A stretch of 64,000 nt of DNA from Pseudomonas putida (GTDB lineage Bacteria; Pseudomonadota; Gammaproteobacteria; Pseudomonadales; Pseudomonadaceae). The DNA lies in NCBI RefSeq assembly GCF_004357765.1, contig NZ_SMTE01000017.1:1-64000 (forward strand). Direction: 5' to 3'. Positions within the stretch are counted from its first letter, which is position 1, and each line of letters begins with the position of its first letter. The notes beneath the pieces are model-generated. The model ran no database searches and was not told the origin of the DNA. It saw only the letters and a program-made list of their open reading frames with translations. Made by a program: the position numbers and the translations under genes. This document shows positions 8,408-16,441 of the stretch, piece by piece.

Positions 8408-9688
8408 TCAGAGCAATACGCTCGGCAGCCACAGGGAGATCGCCGGGATGTAGGTCACCGCCAGCAGTACCAGGAACAGCGCCACGTAGAAGGGCAGCAA
8501 CGCCTTGACCGTCGCTTCGATGCTGACCTTGCCGACCGCCGAACCGACGAACAGCACCGCGCCCACCGGTGGCGTGATCAGGCCGATGCCGAGGTTGACC
8601 AGCATGATCATGCCGAACTGCACCGGATCGACGCCGATACCGGTGATCACCGGCATCAGGATCGGCGTCAGGATCAGGATCAGCGGGGCCATGTCCATCA
8701 CCGTGCCCAGCAGCAGGAGCATGAAGTTGATGCACATCAGGATCACGTAGCGGTTGTCGGACAGGGTCAGGAACGCCGTGGTGATCTTCGAAGGGATCTG
8801 CATCAACGTCATGACGTAGCCGAAGCTGGCGGCGAAGCCGATCAGGATCATCACGATCGAGATGGTCCGTACCGTGCGGTGCATCAGCTTGGGCAGGTCA
8901 CGCCACTTGTAGTCGCGGTAGATGAACATGGTCACGAAGAACGACCAGACCACGGCGATCGCTGCCGACTCGGTCGCGGTGAACACTCCCGAAAGGATAC
9001 CGCCAAGAATGATCACCATGGCCATCAGGCCCCACAACGCCTCGCCGGCGATCTTCAGCGCCTGACGCAGCGGAATGACCTCGCCCTTGGGGTAGTTGCG
9101 GCGCTTGGCGAAGATCAGGCACAGGCCCATCATCACCGCGCTGAGCAGCAGTCCGGGCATGACCCCGGCGATGAACAGCGAGCCGATCGACACCGTGCCG
9201 CCAGCGGCCAGGGAATACAGCACCGAGTTATGGCTCGGCGGCGTCAGCAGGGCCTGCACCGAGCCGCTCACCGTCACCGCGGTGGAGAATTCCCGCGGAT
9301 AGCCCTTGCGCTCCATTTCCGGAATCAATACCGAACCGACCGAGGCAGTGTCGGCCACCGAGGAACCGGAGATGGCGCCGAAGAACGTCGAGGCGGTGAT
9401 GTTGACCAGGGACAGGCCACCCCGCACGAAGCCTACCAGCACCCCGGCGAAGGCCACCAGGCGCCTGGACATGCCGCCCTCGGCCATGATCGCACCGGCC
9501 AGGACGAAGAACGGGATCGCCAGCAGCGAGAATTTGTTAACACCGCTGGCGACCTGAATCATCATGGCCTGCAGCGGAATATCGATCCACCAGGCGCCGA
9601 TCAGCGCCGACAGGCCCAACGCATACGCCACCGGCATGCCCAGGACGATGAGCAGAATGAAGCTGCCCAACAGAATGAACGCATCCAT
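8408..9688 (-). CDS. dctM: TRAP transporter large membrane subunit DctM
   Basis: The 426-residue protein has the expected length and about twelve membrane segments of the DctM/SiaM translocation subunit, starting MDAFILLGSFILLIVLGMP. Family landmarks include AISGSSVADTASVGSVLIPEM and LITPPVGAVLFVGSAVG. It starts immediately after the DctQ stop codon, so the two are translationally coupled. With DctP and DctQ it forms a sodium-driven tripartite importer. The neighbouring uronate dehydrogenase and lactonase point to hexuronates as substrate (inference). Confidence 0.95.
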   Translation of the reverse strand: MDAFILLGSFILLIVLGMPVAYALGLSALIGAWWIDIPLQAMMIQVASGVNKFSLLAIPFFVLAGAIMAEGGMSRRLVAFAGVLVGFVRGGLSLVNITASTFFGAISGSSVADTASVGSVLIPEMERKGYPREFSTAVTVSGSVQALLTPPSHNSVLYSLAAGGTVSIGSLFIAGVMPGLLLSAVMMGLCLIFAKRRNYPKGEVIPLRQALKIAGEALWGLMAMVIILGGILSGVFTATESAAIAVVWSFFVTMFIYRDYKWRDLPKLMHRTVRTISIVMILIGFAASFGYVMTLMQIPSKITTAFLTLSDNRYVILMCINFMLLLLGTVMDMAPLILILTPILMPVITGIGVDPVQFGMIMLVNLGIGLITPPVGAVLFVGSAVGKVSIEATVKALLPFYVALFLVLLAVTYIPAISLWLPSVLL

Positions 9689-10213
9689 TTACGCCGCTCC
9701 TTCACTTTCTTCAAGGTCGAAGCGCACGACCTTGCGCTGGCTCTGATCGCCGAGAACGAGTTTTTCCAAGACGAAGATCAAGGTCAGCACGCCACCGATG
9801 GGAATGGGCGCGTAGCTCACGCCTACCCGCACGCTGGGCAGCGAGGCCATGAACTGCTTCCAGGTGGTGATGCACAGCTTGGTGCCGTAATAGGTCATGA
9901 ACAGGCACACCCCGACCATCAGCAGCTGCACCAGCAGCGCCGCTGCCCGGCGGGCGCCATCAGGCAGGCGATCGGTGACCATCGCCACCGCCATGTGCGC
10001 GCCGGCACGGTAGCTGGCAGCGGCACCGACGAAGGTGAATACCACCATCAGCATGATGGCGACCGGCTCCGGCCAGCTCGAGCCGGTGCCCAGCACGTAA
10101 CGGGCGAAGATGCCCCAGGGAATGATCAGGGACATGGTCAGCACCGACAGACCGGCTATCCAGATGCAGGCGCTATACAGCGCATCGTTGGTACGCAGAA
10201 CAATGCTTTTCAT
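9689..10213 (-). CDS. dctQ: TRAP transporter small membrane subunit DctQ
   Basis: The 174-residue protein has four predicted membrane segments, as in DctQ/SiaQ. The segment GIFARYVLGTGSSWPEPVAI carries the conserved R-Y-V-x-G...W-x-E motif of the family. It lies between dctP and dctM, abutting dctM with no intervening base. It anchors the large subunit and takes part in docking of the binding protein. Confidence 0.93.
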   Translation of the reverse strand: MKSIVLRTNDALYSACIWIAGLSVLTMSLIIPWGIFARYVLGTGSSWPEPVAIMLMVVFTFVGAAASYRAGAHMAVAMVTDRLPDGARRAAALLVQLLMVGVCLFMTYYGTKLCITTWKQFMASLPSVRVGVSYAPIPIGGVLTLIFVLEKLVLGDQSQRKVVRFDLEESEGAA

Positions 10214-10279
10214 CGAACATCACCCAAGCGGCAGATGGCGTGGCCAGGCTGCCGCGGTCGTCTGGAGAGGAAAGGGCGA

Positions 10280-11251
10280 TCAGTTCACCGCGTCGATACG
10301 TTTCATCAGGTCGGCGAAGTCCTTGCCATACTGCTCGCGCACCGACGCGGTAGCGTCGTAGAAGGGCTTCTTGTCGACGGTGATGAACTCCACGCCGGCG
10401 GCCTTGAGTTTCTCCTCGCTGGCGGCGGTCTTGGCGTCCCACAGCTCGCGCTCTTCCATCTGCGCTTCGCGGGCGACTTTCTTCACCAGAGCCTGTTGCT
10501 CGGGGGTGAGGGCGTTCCAGGTGGTCTTGGACATCACCACCGGCTCAGGCAGGATCAGGTGACCGGTGAGGGTGTAGTACTTGGCATTCTGGTAGTGGTT
10601 GTGCTCGAGCAGGGTCGGTGGGTTGTTCTCGGCCCCATCGATCACGCCGGTCTGCAGCGCGCTGAAGATTTCCCCGGTGTCCATGGCGATGCCGTTGCCG
10701 CCCATGGCATTCATCATGTCGATGAACAGCGGGTTGCCCTGCACGCGGATCTTCATGCCTTTGAGGTCGCCGATGCTGCGCACCGGTTGCTTGGTGTAGA
10801 GGTTGCGGGTGCCGCCATCCATCCAGGCCAGCGCCACCAGGTTGAAGTCGGAGTTGGTGATCTTGTCGAGAATCTCCTGGCCGATCTCGCCATCGATGAC
10901 CTTGCGCATGTGATCGTGGTCACGGAACACGAACGGCATGTTGAACACGTTGACGTCGGGGACCACCGGGCCGACGATGCCGAGGCTGACGCGGGTCATC
11001 TGCACGGCACCGATCTGCGCCTGCTCGATCACTTCCTTTTCCGAGCCGAGCACACCGCCGGGAAACATCTTGAAGGTGATTTCGCCGTTGCTGGCGGCTT
11101 CGATCTTCTTGCCCATGTTCTGCTCGGCGACCACGGTGGGGTAGCCGGCCGGGTGAATCTCGGCGAACTTGATGTCCAGCGCCGATGCCGGACCGGCAAA
11201 GCCAAAGGCGAATGGGAGTACGGCAAGAAGCAGCTTGCGTTTGAAGGTCAT
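10280..11251 (-). CDS. dctP: TRAP transporter periplasmic binding protein DctP
   Basis: The 323-residue protein begins with a Sec signal peptide (MTFKRKLLLAVLPFAFGFAG, cleavage after ASA, about residue 24). It then has the DctP fold, including the conserved substrate-carboxylate arginine in the MKIRVQGNP segment and the ALQTGVIDGAENN motif. It binds an organic acid, here probably a hexuronate. GGAG precedes the start at normal distance, and an AATAACAA motif lies just 5' of that site. It is the third gene of the udh operon. Confidence 0.95.
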   Translation of the reverse strand: MTFKRKLLLAVLPFAFGFAGPASALDIKFAEIHPAGYPTVVAEQNMGKKIEAASNGEITFKMFPGGVLGSEKEVIEQAQIGAVQMTRVSLGIVGPVVPDVNVFNMPFVFRDHDHMRKVIDGEIGQEILDKITNSDFNLVALAWMDGGTRNLYTKQPVRSIGDLKGMKIRVQGNPLFIDMMNAMGGNGIAMDTGEIFSALQTGVIDGAENNPPTLLEHNHYQNAKYYTLTGHLILPEPVVMSKTTWNALTPEQQALVKKVAREAQMEERELWDAKTAASEEKLKAAGVEFITVDKKPFYDATASVREQYGKDFADLMKRIDAVN

Positions 11252-11266
11252 GATGAAACTCCGTGG

Positions 11267-11274
11267 TTGTTATT
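11267..11274 (-). promoter_or_regulatory. Candidate Crc/Hfq CA motif upstream of dctP
   Basis: On the mRNA strand the sequence is AATAACAA, an exact AANAANAA match, four bases 5' of the dctP Shine-Dalgarno. In Pseudomonas, Hfq with Crc binds such motifs near ribosome binding sites and blocks translation during growth on preferred carbon sources. Confidence 0.5.
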
Positions 11275-11319
11275 ATCCGGTTTCGCAGATGTAGGTTTCG
11301 CAGCTTTGCAACGTGGGTG

Positions 11320-12198
11320 TCAGGCGCGCCAGGCCGGCTCCTCCAGGCCCTTGACCCCAGGGCGCAGGGCAAACACGCCACCGGCCAGGGGCTGATCCTG
11401 AAGGTCGACGCCGGCGGGGCGGATCGAGGTGACGAACAGCGTATCCAGGCCGGGACCGCCGAAAGCGCACATCGAGGGCTTGCGCACCGGTAGGGTGAGC
11501 GAACGGTCCAGGCGTCCTTCGGGCGTGAAACGATGGACCTGTCCGGCGTCGTTGGCGCAGATCCAGTAGCAGCCGTCTTCATCCACCGCCGCGCCATCGG
11601 GCCGCCCAGGGTAGTCGTGCATGTCGACGAACAGCTTGCGGTTGTGCGCAGTCCCGGTCTCGATGTCGTAGTCGAATGCCCAGATGGTCTGGACGTCGGG
11701 GTGCGAGTCGGACAGGTACATGCGGTCGCCCGCGGGGCTGAAGGCCAAGCCGTTGGGCACGATCAGGCCATCCAGTTGCACGTTCAGACGAGCACCGCCC
11801 TCGTCCAGCCGATACAGCGCCCCGACCGCAGCGCCCCGTTGCATGTCCAGGAGCATGCTGCCGGCCCAGAAGCGTCCCTGCCGGTCGCAACGGCCGTCGT
11901 TCAGGCGCATGCCGGCCTGGCCGTGTTCGGCGCTGGCCAGCCGTTCGCCGAGCAGACGCCCGTCGGCACCTGCTCGCAGGTGGAACACACCGCTCTCCAT
12001 GCCTGCCAGCCAGCCGTGTTCGGTGCGGGCGATGCAGGCGAGCATTTCATCGGCCTGCCAGTGCTGGTGCTGGCCGTCCTGCCAGCGGTGCAGATGCCCG
12101 GCCGGGATGTCGACCCAGTACAGGGCCTGCTCGTGGGCATGCCACACCGGGCTCTCGCCCGTGGCATTGCGCGCATCGACGATCAGTTCGCAGTCCAT
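11320..12198 (-). CDS. SMP-30/gluconolactonase family aldarolactone hydrolase
   Basis: The 292-residue six-bladed beta-propeller protein carries the SMP-30 metal-site motifs in order: GESPVW (glutamate ligand near residue 15), RLNDGRCD, VPNGLAFS and GRPDGAA. The last two supply the asparagine and aspartate ligands. It lies 18 bases downstream of udh. Uronate dehydrogenase produces an aldaro-1,5-lactone that can rearrange to a 1,4-lactone, and this enzyme is the likely hydrolase giving galactarate or glucarate. Which lactone it prefers cannot be read from sequence. Confidence 0.9.
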   Translation of the reverse strand: MDCELIVDARNATGESPVWHAHEQALYWVDIPAGHLHRWQDGQHQHWQADEMLACIARTEHGWLAGMESGVFHLRAGADGRLLGERLASAEHGQAGMRLNDGRCDRQGRFWAGSMLLDMQRGAAVGALYRLDEGGARLNVQLDGLIVPNGLAFSPAGDRMYLSDSHPDVQTIWAFDYDIETGTAHNRKLFVDMHDYPGRPDGAAVDEDGCYWICANDAGQVHRFTPEGRLDRSLTLPVRKPSMCAFGGPGLDTLFVTSIRPAGVDLQDQPLAGGVFALRPGVKGLEEPAWRA

Positions 12199-12216
12199 GA
12201 TCCTGACTCCCTGGGT

Positions 12217-13023
12217 TCAGTCGAACGGGCCAGCCGCGACGAAGGCGCCGCCCTGATACACCATGCTCGGATCGTCGGCAGCAGGTGCAGGTTGGGCCTC
12301 CACTGCTGTGCGGAAGCGTTCCGAGCTGTCCTTGGGGGTGAAGCCGAGGTGCGCCGCGTAGCGATTGTCCCACCACTGGTCGCGGTTGGCGGAGGCGCCA
12401 TAGACCACGGTGTGGCCGACAGCAGGGGTGAACAGCGAGCGCTCGATGAGTTGGGTGAGGTCGTCATAGCTCAGCCAGGTGCTGAGCATCCGCCGGTTCT
12501 GCGGCTCGGGGAACGAAGAGCCGATGCGGATACTGACGGTCTCGATACCGTAGCGGTCGAAGTAGAAGCTCGCGACGTCTTCGCCATAGCATTTGGACAA
12601 GCCGTAGTAGCTGTCCGGTCGGCGCAGGGCGTGGGCGTCGATGACTTCATCCTGGCGGTAGAAGCCGATGGTGTGGTTGGAACTGGCGAACACCACGCGC
12701 TTGACGCCGTGCCGGCGTGCCGCCTCGTAGACGTGGAAGACGCCACAGATATTCGGGCCCAGGATGTCCTCGAAGGCATGTTCCGTGGACACGCCGCCGA
12801 AGTGCACGATGGCATCTACCCCTTCGACCAGCGCATGCACTGCGGCCTTGTCGGCCAGGTCGCAGAGGATGACTTCTTCATGGGGCCCCGCGGCAGGCGC
12901 CATTGGGGCAATGTCGGAGAGGCGCAGGATCTCGGCGCAGCCGCCAAGGCGTTGACGAAGCACCTGGCCCAGGCCGCCTGCGGCTCCAGTGAGCAGCAGG
13001 CGTTTGAAGGGAGTTTTGGTCAT
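12217..13023 (-). CDS. udh: Uronate dehydrogenase (NAD-dependent SDR)
   Basis: The 268-residue protein is a short extended SDR with the dinucleotide motif GAAGGLG (residues 13-19), the SSNHTIGFY segment and the catalytic Y140-x-x-x-K144 pair (YGLSK). These segments match bacterial uronate dehydrogenase, which oxidises D-glucuronate and D-galacturonate to aldarolactone with NAD+. It is the first gene of a minus-strand operon with a lactonase and a TRAP importer, which supports the assignment. A TTGACA promoter and a GntR-type half operator lie just upstream. Confidence 0.93.
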   Translation of the reverse strand: MTKTPFKRLLLTGAAGGLGQVLRQRLGGCAEILRLSDIAPMAPAAGPHEEVILCDLADKAAVHALVEGVDAIVHFGGVSTEHAFEDILGPNICGVFHVYEAARRHGVKRVVFASSNHTIGFYRQDEVIDAHALRRPDSYYGLSKCYGEDVASFYFDRYGIETVSIRIGSSFPEPQNRRMLSTWLSYDDLTQLIERSLFTPAVGHTVVYGASANRDQWWDNRYAAHLGFTPKDSSERFRTAVEAQPAPAADDPSMVYQGGAFVAAGPFD

Positions 13024-13052
13024 GGCAGCTCTTTATTGTCTTTTGTTGTAGG

Positions 13053-13102
13053 TTGTCGTATGACTTTGCTGATTATGGTTCGATAAACCACTGGTCTGTC
13101 AA
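13053..13102 (-). promoter_or_regulatory. udh operon promoter and GntR-like operator
   Basis: On the minus strand a consensus -35 TTGACA (13097-13102) is followed after 19 bases by CATAAT (13072-13077). Just downstream, 13053-13063 reads TTGTCGTATGA on the plus strand, one core mismatch from the FadR-subfamily GntR consensus TNGTNNNACNA. The same arrangement, with a perfect operator, occurs at oprD. A CA-rich leader (AACAAAAG at 13040-13047) follows before the udh start. Confidence 0.6.
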
Positions 13103-13126
13103 TGCGACTTAGGTCGCAACGGGTCG

Positions 13127-14368
13127 TCAAAGCAGCGACAAGGGGTAGTTGATGATCAGACGGTTCTCGTCGAACTCGTTGTTGCTGAAATCCCGTCGAA
13201 TCGTCGAGTTGCGCCATTTCAAGCTCAGATCCTTCAACGCGCCGCTCTGGAACACATACGCCAGTTCGGTTTCACGCACCCATTCCTTGCCATCGTCCAC
13301 TGCAGTGGTGCGCACGTCGCGACCGCTGATGTAACGGTTCATCAGGGTCAGGCCAGGAATGCCCACAGCGACGAAATTGAAGTCGTGGCGCACCTGCCAG
13401 GAGCGCTCGTTGGCATTGTCGAAGCTCGAGTTGTAGCTGTCGTTGGCCAGCGTACCGCCGCTGGTGCCGTTGACGCGCATCCAGGTATCGCCGTCGACCT
13501 TCTGCAGACCGACCCAGAACGTGTGACCGCCGTAGCGTGCGGAGAACATCCCGGAGTAGGTGTCGTTGTCCAGTGCACCGGCCCGTTCAGCGCCGTCCTC
13601 GCCGCCGTGGAAATAACCCAGGTTCGCACCCAGGGTCCAAGCACCTACTGGCTGGCTGTGGCTGAGCTGCAGGTACTGCTGGCTGTACACATCCTTGAGC
13701 TGTGCATGCCACAGGCCCAGCAGGGTACGGTCCTGGTTGAACTTGTATTCACCACCGGCGAAATTGAAGCGATCCGAGACCCCACCGCCGTAGCTCATGT
13801 CTTCCATGCTGGCATCGTTACGCGGGCTGTTGGCCCGGAACTGCCCGCCATAGAGGGTCAGTCCGGCGATCTCGTTGGAGGTCACCTGGCCGCCACGGAA
13901 GGTCTGCGGCAACGAGCGACCATCGTCCGAGCGCAGGATGGGCAACACCGGCATCCATTCGCCGATCTTCAGTTCAGTCTTGGAAATGCGCATCTTGCCC
14001 GCCACCGCCAGACGCCCGAAATCGTCGGCAGGGCGCCCGTCATCATGGCGCGGCAGCAGCGCCGTGCCGTAGGTACCACCACCGCCGTCGAGCTTGACCG
14101 ACCACATGCCCAGCACATCCACGCCGAAGCCGACCGGGCCCTCGGTGAAGCCGGAGCGTGCGTCGAGAATGAAGCTCTGGGTCCACTCTTCGGCCTTGCT
14201 CTGTGGGTTGCTGGGGTTGGTGAAATTACGATTGATGTAGAAGTTGCGCAGGTTGAGCCCGACCTTGGCGTCGTCGATGAAGCCGGCAGCGAGGCCACTG
14301 GCAGGGAGCGACCCGGCCACACCCGCAGTCAACAGGGCGAGCGGCAGTAGGGGTTGGCGGATGTTCAT
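13127..14368 (-). CDS. OprD-family outer-membrane porin
   Basis: The 413-residue protein has a signal peptide (MNIRQPLLPLALLTAGVAGS, cleavage near GLAA) and a mature part of alternating beta strands typical of the 18-stranded OprD barrel. Landmarks are SKAEEWTQSFILDARSGFTEG, VGFGVDVLGMWSVKLDGG and the C-terminal DENRLIINYPLSLL. The start at 14368 is preferred to 14401 because the signal peptide begins there. It is transcribed away from dgoK, and its location and shared operator suggest uptake of sugar acids such as galactonate or uronates. Confidence 0.93.
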   Translation of the reverse strand: MNIRQPLLPLALLTAGVAGSLPASGLAAGFIDDAKVGLNLRNFYINRNFTNPSNPQSKAEEWTQSFILDARSGFTEGPVGFGVDVLGMWSVKLDGGGGTYGTALLPRHDDGRPADDFGRLAVAGKMRISKTELKIGEWMPVLPILRSDDGRSLPQTFRGGQVTSNEIAGLTLYGGQFRANSPRNDASMEDMSYGGGVSDRFNFAGGEYKFNQDRTLLGLWHAQLKDVYSQQYLQLSHSQPVGAWTLGANLGYFHGGEDGAERAGALDNDTYSGMFSARYGGHTFWVGLQKVDGDTWMRVNGTSGGTLANDSYNSSFDNANERSWQVRHDFNFVAVGIPGLTLMNRYISGRDVRTTAVDDGKEWVRETELAYVFQSGALKDLSLKWRNSTIRRDFSNNEFDENRLIINYPLSLL

Positions 14369-14370
14369 TG

Positions 14371-14378
14371 TTGTTGTT
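14371..14378 (-). promoter_or_regulatory. Candidate Crc/Hfq CA motif at the oprD start codon
   Basis: The mRNA reads AGAACAACAACA immediately before the oprD ATG, giving a perfect AANAANAA match that overlaps the ribosome-binding region. A second AACAACAA lies at 14575-14582 near the expected 5' end of the transcript. Confidence 0.55.
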
Positions 14379-14592
14379 CTCCACTGGGGCTGGCAGCCCA
14401 CTCTTCGCGCAGCCGAGGGTGACCTGCGCTGGAGCGGGATAAAGAAACGCGAGGCCGTCTAGGCCAGAAAAGTCAGGTCTGAGCGAGCGTCAGGTCGCTG
14501 TGTTGATGAGGAGGGGAGGCGCGAGCGTGGGGATCGAGTGCGAGCGTGATGTCGACATGGAAGGTGTCCCTGTATTGTTGTTTTTGTTATGT

Positions 14593-14605
14593 GTTGTCGT
14601 ACAAC
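14593..14605. promoter_or_regulatory. FadR/GntR-type operator
   Basis: GTTGTCGTACAAC is a perfect palindrome (5-bp arms, 3-bp centre). Its core TTGTCGTACAA fits TNGTNNNACNA, the consensus of the FadR subfamily of GntR regulators. It lies just downstream of the oprD -10 element, where a bound repressor would block transcription. No GntR gene is in the window. Confidence 0.6.
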
Positions 14606-14613
14606 TGGGCGTG

Positions 14614-14643
14614 ATTATTAGCAAGCCCCCCCTGGAGTGTCAA
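14614..14643 (-). promoter_or_regulatory. oprD promoter
   Basis: On the minus strand a perfect -35 TTGACA (14638-14643) and a -10 AATAAT (14614-14619) are separated by 18 bases. The match is sigma-70-like. Transcription would start about 235 bases before the oprD ATG. Confidence 0.6.
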
Positions 14644-14655
14644 CGGCTAGATTAA

Positions 14656-14684
14656 ATCCCATAATATGGGATGTAGTTCTACAT
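14656..14684. promoter_or_regulatory. Two overlapping palindromes upstream of dgoK
   Basis: ATCCCATAATATGGGAT (14656-14672; 7-bp arms, 3-bp centre) and ATGTAGTTCTACAT (14671-14684; 6-bp arms) sit end to end, immediately before the dgoK -35. They are good candidates for operators of the IclR-type regulator encoded at the end of the dgo operon. The assignment is inference. Confidence 0.5.
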
Positions 14685-14685
14685 A

Positions 14686-14715
14686 TTGGAATTTGTTCCC
14701 GGCTGCGTTTATAGT
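14686..14715 (+). promoter_or_regulatory. dgoK operon promoter
   Basis: TTGGAA (14686-14691) and TATAGT (14710-14715) are spaced by 18 bases, a plausible sigma-70 promoter reading into dgoK. The -35 begins two bases after the second palindrome. Confidence 0.5.
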
Positions 14716-14737
14716 CCCTGTCACTCCTTGCCCAGCA

Positions 14738-14745
14738 AAGAACAA
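14738..14745 (+). promoter_or_regulatory. Candidate Crc/Hfq CA motif upstream of dgoK
   Basis: AAGAACAA is an exact AANAANAA match in a CA-rich run just 5' of the AGGGGA ribosome binding site of dgoK. It fits the Pseudomonas catabolite-repression target pattern. Confidence 0.5.
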
Positions 14746-14761
14746 CAGAACAGGGGAAACG

Positions 14762-15772
14762 ATGCAGGCGCAATTGATCGCGCTCGATTGGGGGACGACC
14801 TCACTCCGGGCTTACAAACTCGCCCAGGGAGGGCGGGTACTCGACCAGCGGGCGCTGTCGTCAGGCATCATGCAACTGCCCAGGTCCACCCGCGTGATCG
14901 CCGGTCAGGCATGCAGTGACGGTTTCGAACTGGCGTTCGACGACGCCTGTGGCGACTGGCTCGACGCTCAACCCGAGTTGCCGGTGATCGCCTGCGGCAT
15001 GATCGGCAGTGCCCAGGGCTGGCGCGAAGCGGCCTACCGCGAGACACCTGCCGATGTCGCAACGCTGGGCTCGTCCCTGCAAACCGTGCGCACCCTGCGC
15101 GGCACTGAGGTGCACATCGTCCCGGGGGTGATCCAGCGCTCGACGCTGCCTAACGTGATGCGCGGCGAAGAAACACAAGTGCTCGGTGTTCTACACAGCG
15201 TCGCCGACAACGCGCCTGGCGACCTGTTGATCGGCTTGCCGGGCAGTCATTCGAAATGGGTGCAGGTCGCCGACGGTTGCATCGTGCACTTCGACACCTT
15301 CATGACCGGCGAAGTGTTCGCCGTGCTCAGTGAGCACAGCATCCTGGGTCGCACCCAGCAGCGCAGCGAAGGCTTCGACAGCCATGCTTTCGACCGTGGC
15401 GTGCGCGTGGCCCTGTCGACAGCCGGGGAGGCCGGCCCGCTGTCGACCATCTTCAGCACCCGCTGCCTGGGCCTGACCGGCGAACTGAGCGCGGCGGCCC
15501 AGCCTGACTACCTTTCCGGGCTGCTGATCGGACACGAATTGGCTGCCCTGGCCGCGGTGCAACGACGCCGACGCCAGGCCATGGCACTGCCAGCGGTGCT
15601 GTTGATCGGCAATGCCAGCCTCTGCGCCCGCTACCGGCGAGCCCTGCAGGCCTGTGGTTTCCCCCAAGTGGCAGAGGCCGAACAGGCTACCGAGCGTGGC
15701 CTGTGGCAACTGGCCGTGGCCGCTGGGCTGGTGCCTGCTGCCGCGATTCCTTCCCCCTCAATGGAGCTTTGA
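14762..15772 (+). CDS. dgoK: 2-Dehydro-3-deoxygalactonokinase
   Basis: The 336-residue protein has the DgoK family N-terminal nucleotide motif ALDWGTTSLRAY and the conserved VIACGMIGSAQGWREA and GLPGSHSKWVQV segments. It phosphorylates 2-keto-3-deoxy-D-galactonate to the 6-phosphate with ATP, the second step of the De Ley-Doudoroff galactonate pathway. The start at 14762 is chosen by homology and the AGGGGA site; the ORF opens earlier at 14666 inside the promoter palindrome, which cannot be coding. It is the first gene of dgoKADT-iclR. Confidence 0.94.
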   Translation: MQAQLIALDWGTTSLRAYKLAQGGRVLDQRALSSGIMQLPRSTRVIAGQACSDGFELAFDDACGDWLDAQPELPVIACGMIGSAQGWREAAYRETPADVATLGSSLQTVRTLRGTEVHIVPGVIQRSTLPNVMRGEETQVLGVLHSVADNAPGDLLIGLPGSHSKWVQVADGCIVHFDTFMTGEVFAVLSEHSILGRTQQRSEGFDSHAFDRGVRVALSTAGEAGPLSTIFSTRCLGLTGELSAAAQPDYLSGLLIGHELAALAAVQRRRRQAMALPAVLLIGNASLCARYRRALQACGFPQVAEAEQATERGLWQLAVAAGLVPAAAIPSPSMEL

Positions 15773-15773
15773 C

Positions 15774-16403
15774 ATGCTCAAGCAAGCACTGGCGCACAAC
15801 GGCCTGATCGCGATCCTGCGTGGGCTGCATCCCGAGGAAGCCGCCGCCATGGGCGAGGTTCTGTACCGCGCAGGCTTTCGTGTCATCGAGGTGCCGCTCA
15901 ATTCGCCCAAGCCCTTCGAGAGCATCCGCATCCTGCGCCACACCCTGCCAGCCGATTGCCTGATCGGCGCAGGTACCGTGCTCACACCGGAACAGGTCGA
16001 GCAGGTCAAGGCGGCGGGTGGGCAAGTGATCGTCATGCCGCACAGCGATGCCCGCGTGCTGCGTGCCGGTAAAGCCGCCGGGCTGTCGCTCTGCCCTGGC
16101 GTGGCCACTCCCACCGAGGCGTTCGCCGCGCTGGCCGAGGGGGCCGATATGCTCAAGCTGTTCCCTGCCGAGCAGATGGGCCCGGCCGTGGTGAAAGCCT
16201 GGCTCGCCGTGTTGCCTGCCGGGACGCTCCTGGCGCCGGTCGGCGGCATCACCCCCGGCAACATGCAGCAGTTCTTCGACGCTGGTGCCAGGGGCTTCGG
16301 GCTCGGCTCCGGCCTGTACAAGCCCGGCCTGACACCCGAGCAGGTGGCGCTCAATGCCCAGGCCTATGCCACTGCCTGGGCAGCCCTCGGCCAAGACGTC
16401 TGA
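15774..16403 (+). CDS. dgoA: 2-Dehydro-3-deoxy-6-phosphogalactonate aldolase
   Basis: The 209-residue class I aldolase of the KDPG/KDPGal family has the catalytic residues expected: E39 in [10 protein letters not shown]16 in AILRG, and the Schiff-base lysine K128 in [10 protein letters not shown]. The phosphate-binding GGITPGN segment follows. It splits KDPGal into pyruvate and glyceraldehyde 3-phosphate. It starts one base after the dgoK stop codon with GGAG inside the dgoK end, so the two are translationally coupled. Confidence 0.95.
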   Translation: MLKQALAHNGLIAILRGLHPEEAAAMGEVLYRAGFRVIEVPLNSPKPFESIRILRHTLPADCLIGAGTVLTPEQVEQVKAAGGQVIVMPHSDARVLRAGKAAGLSLCPGVATPTEAFAALAEGADMLKLFPAEQMGPAVVKAWLAVLPAGTLLAPVGGITPGNMQQFFDAGARGFGLGSGLYKPGLTPEQVALNAQAYATAWAALGQDV

Positions 16404-16441
16404 CAGCGCCCGAGCGCTGCATCCACAAGAGAGATAACAAG

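Larger units (their letters stand above)
14369..14761. other. oprD-dgoK divergent control region
   Basis: This 393-base region has no gene. From left to right it holds the oprD leader (about 240 bases, with three copies of GCGAGCGT at 14483, 14521 and 14540), a perfect GntR-type palindrome, the oprD promoter, two adjacent perfect palindromes, the dgoK promoter and the dgoK leader with a CA motif. The elements are entered separately. Confidence 0.7.

Noticed and set aside
8387-11395. 1002-residue plus-strand reading frame opposite the TRAP genes
   Set aside because: It is the complement of dctM, dctQ and dctP, which have clear family signatures. Its His/Gln/Arg-rich translation is a codon-bias shadow.
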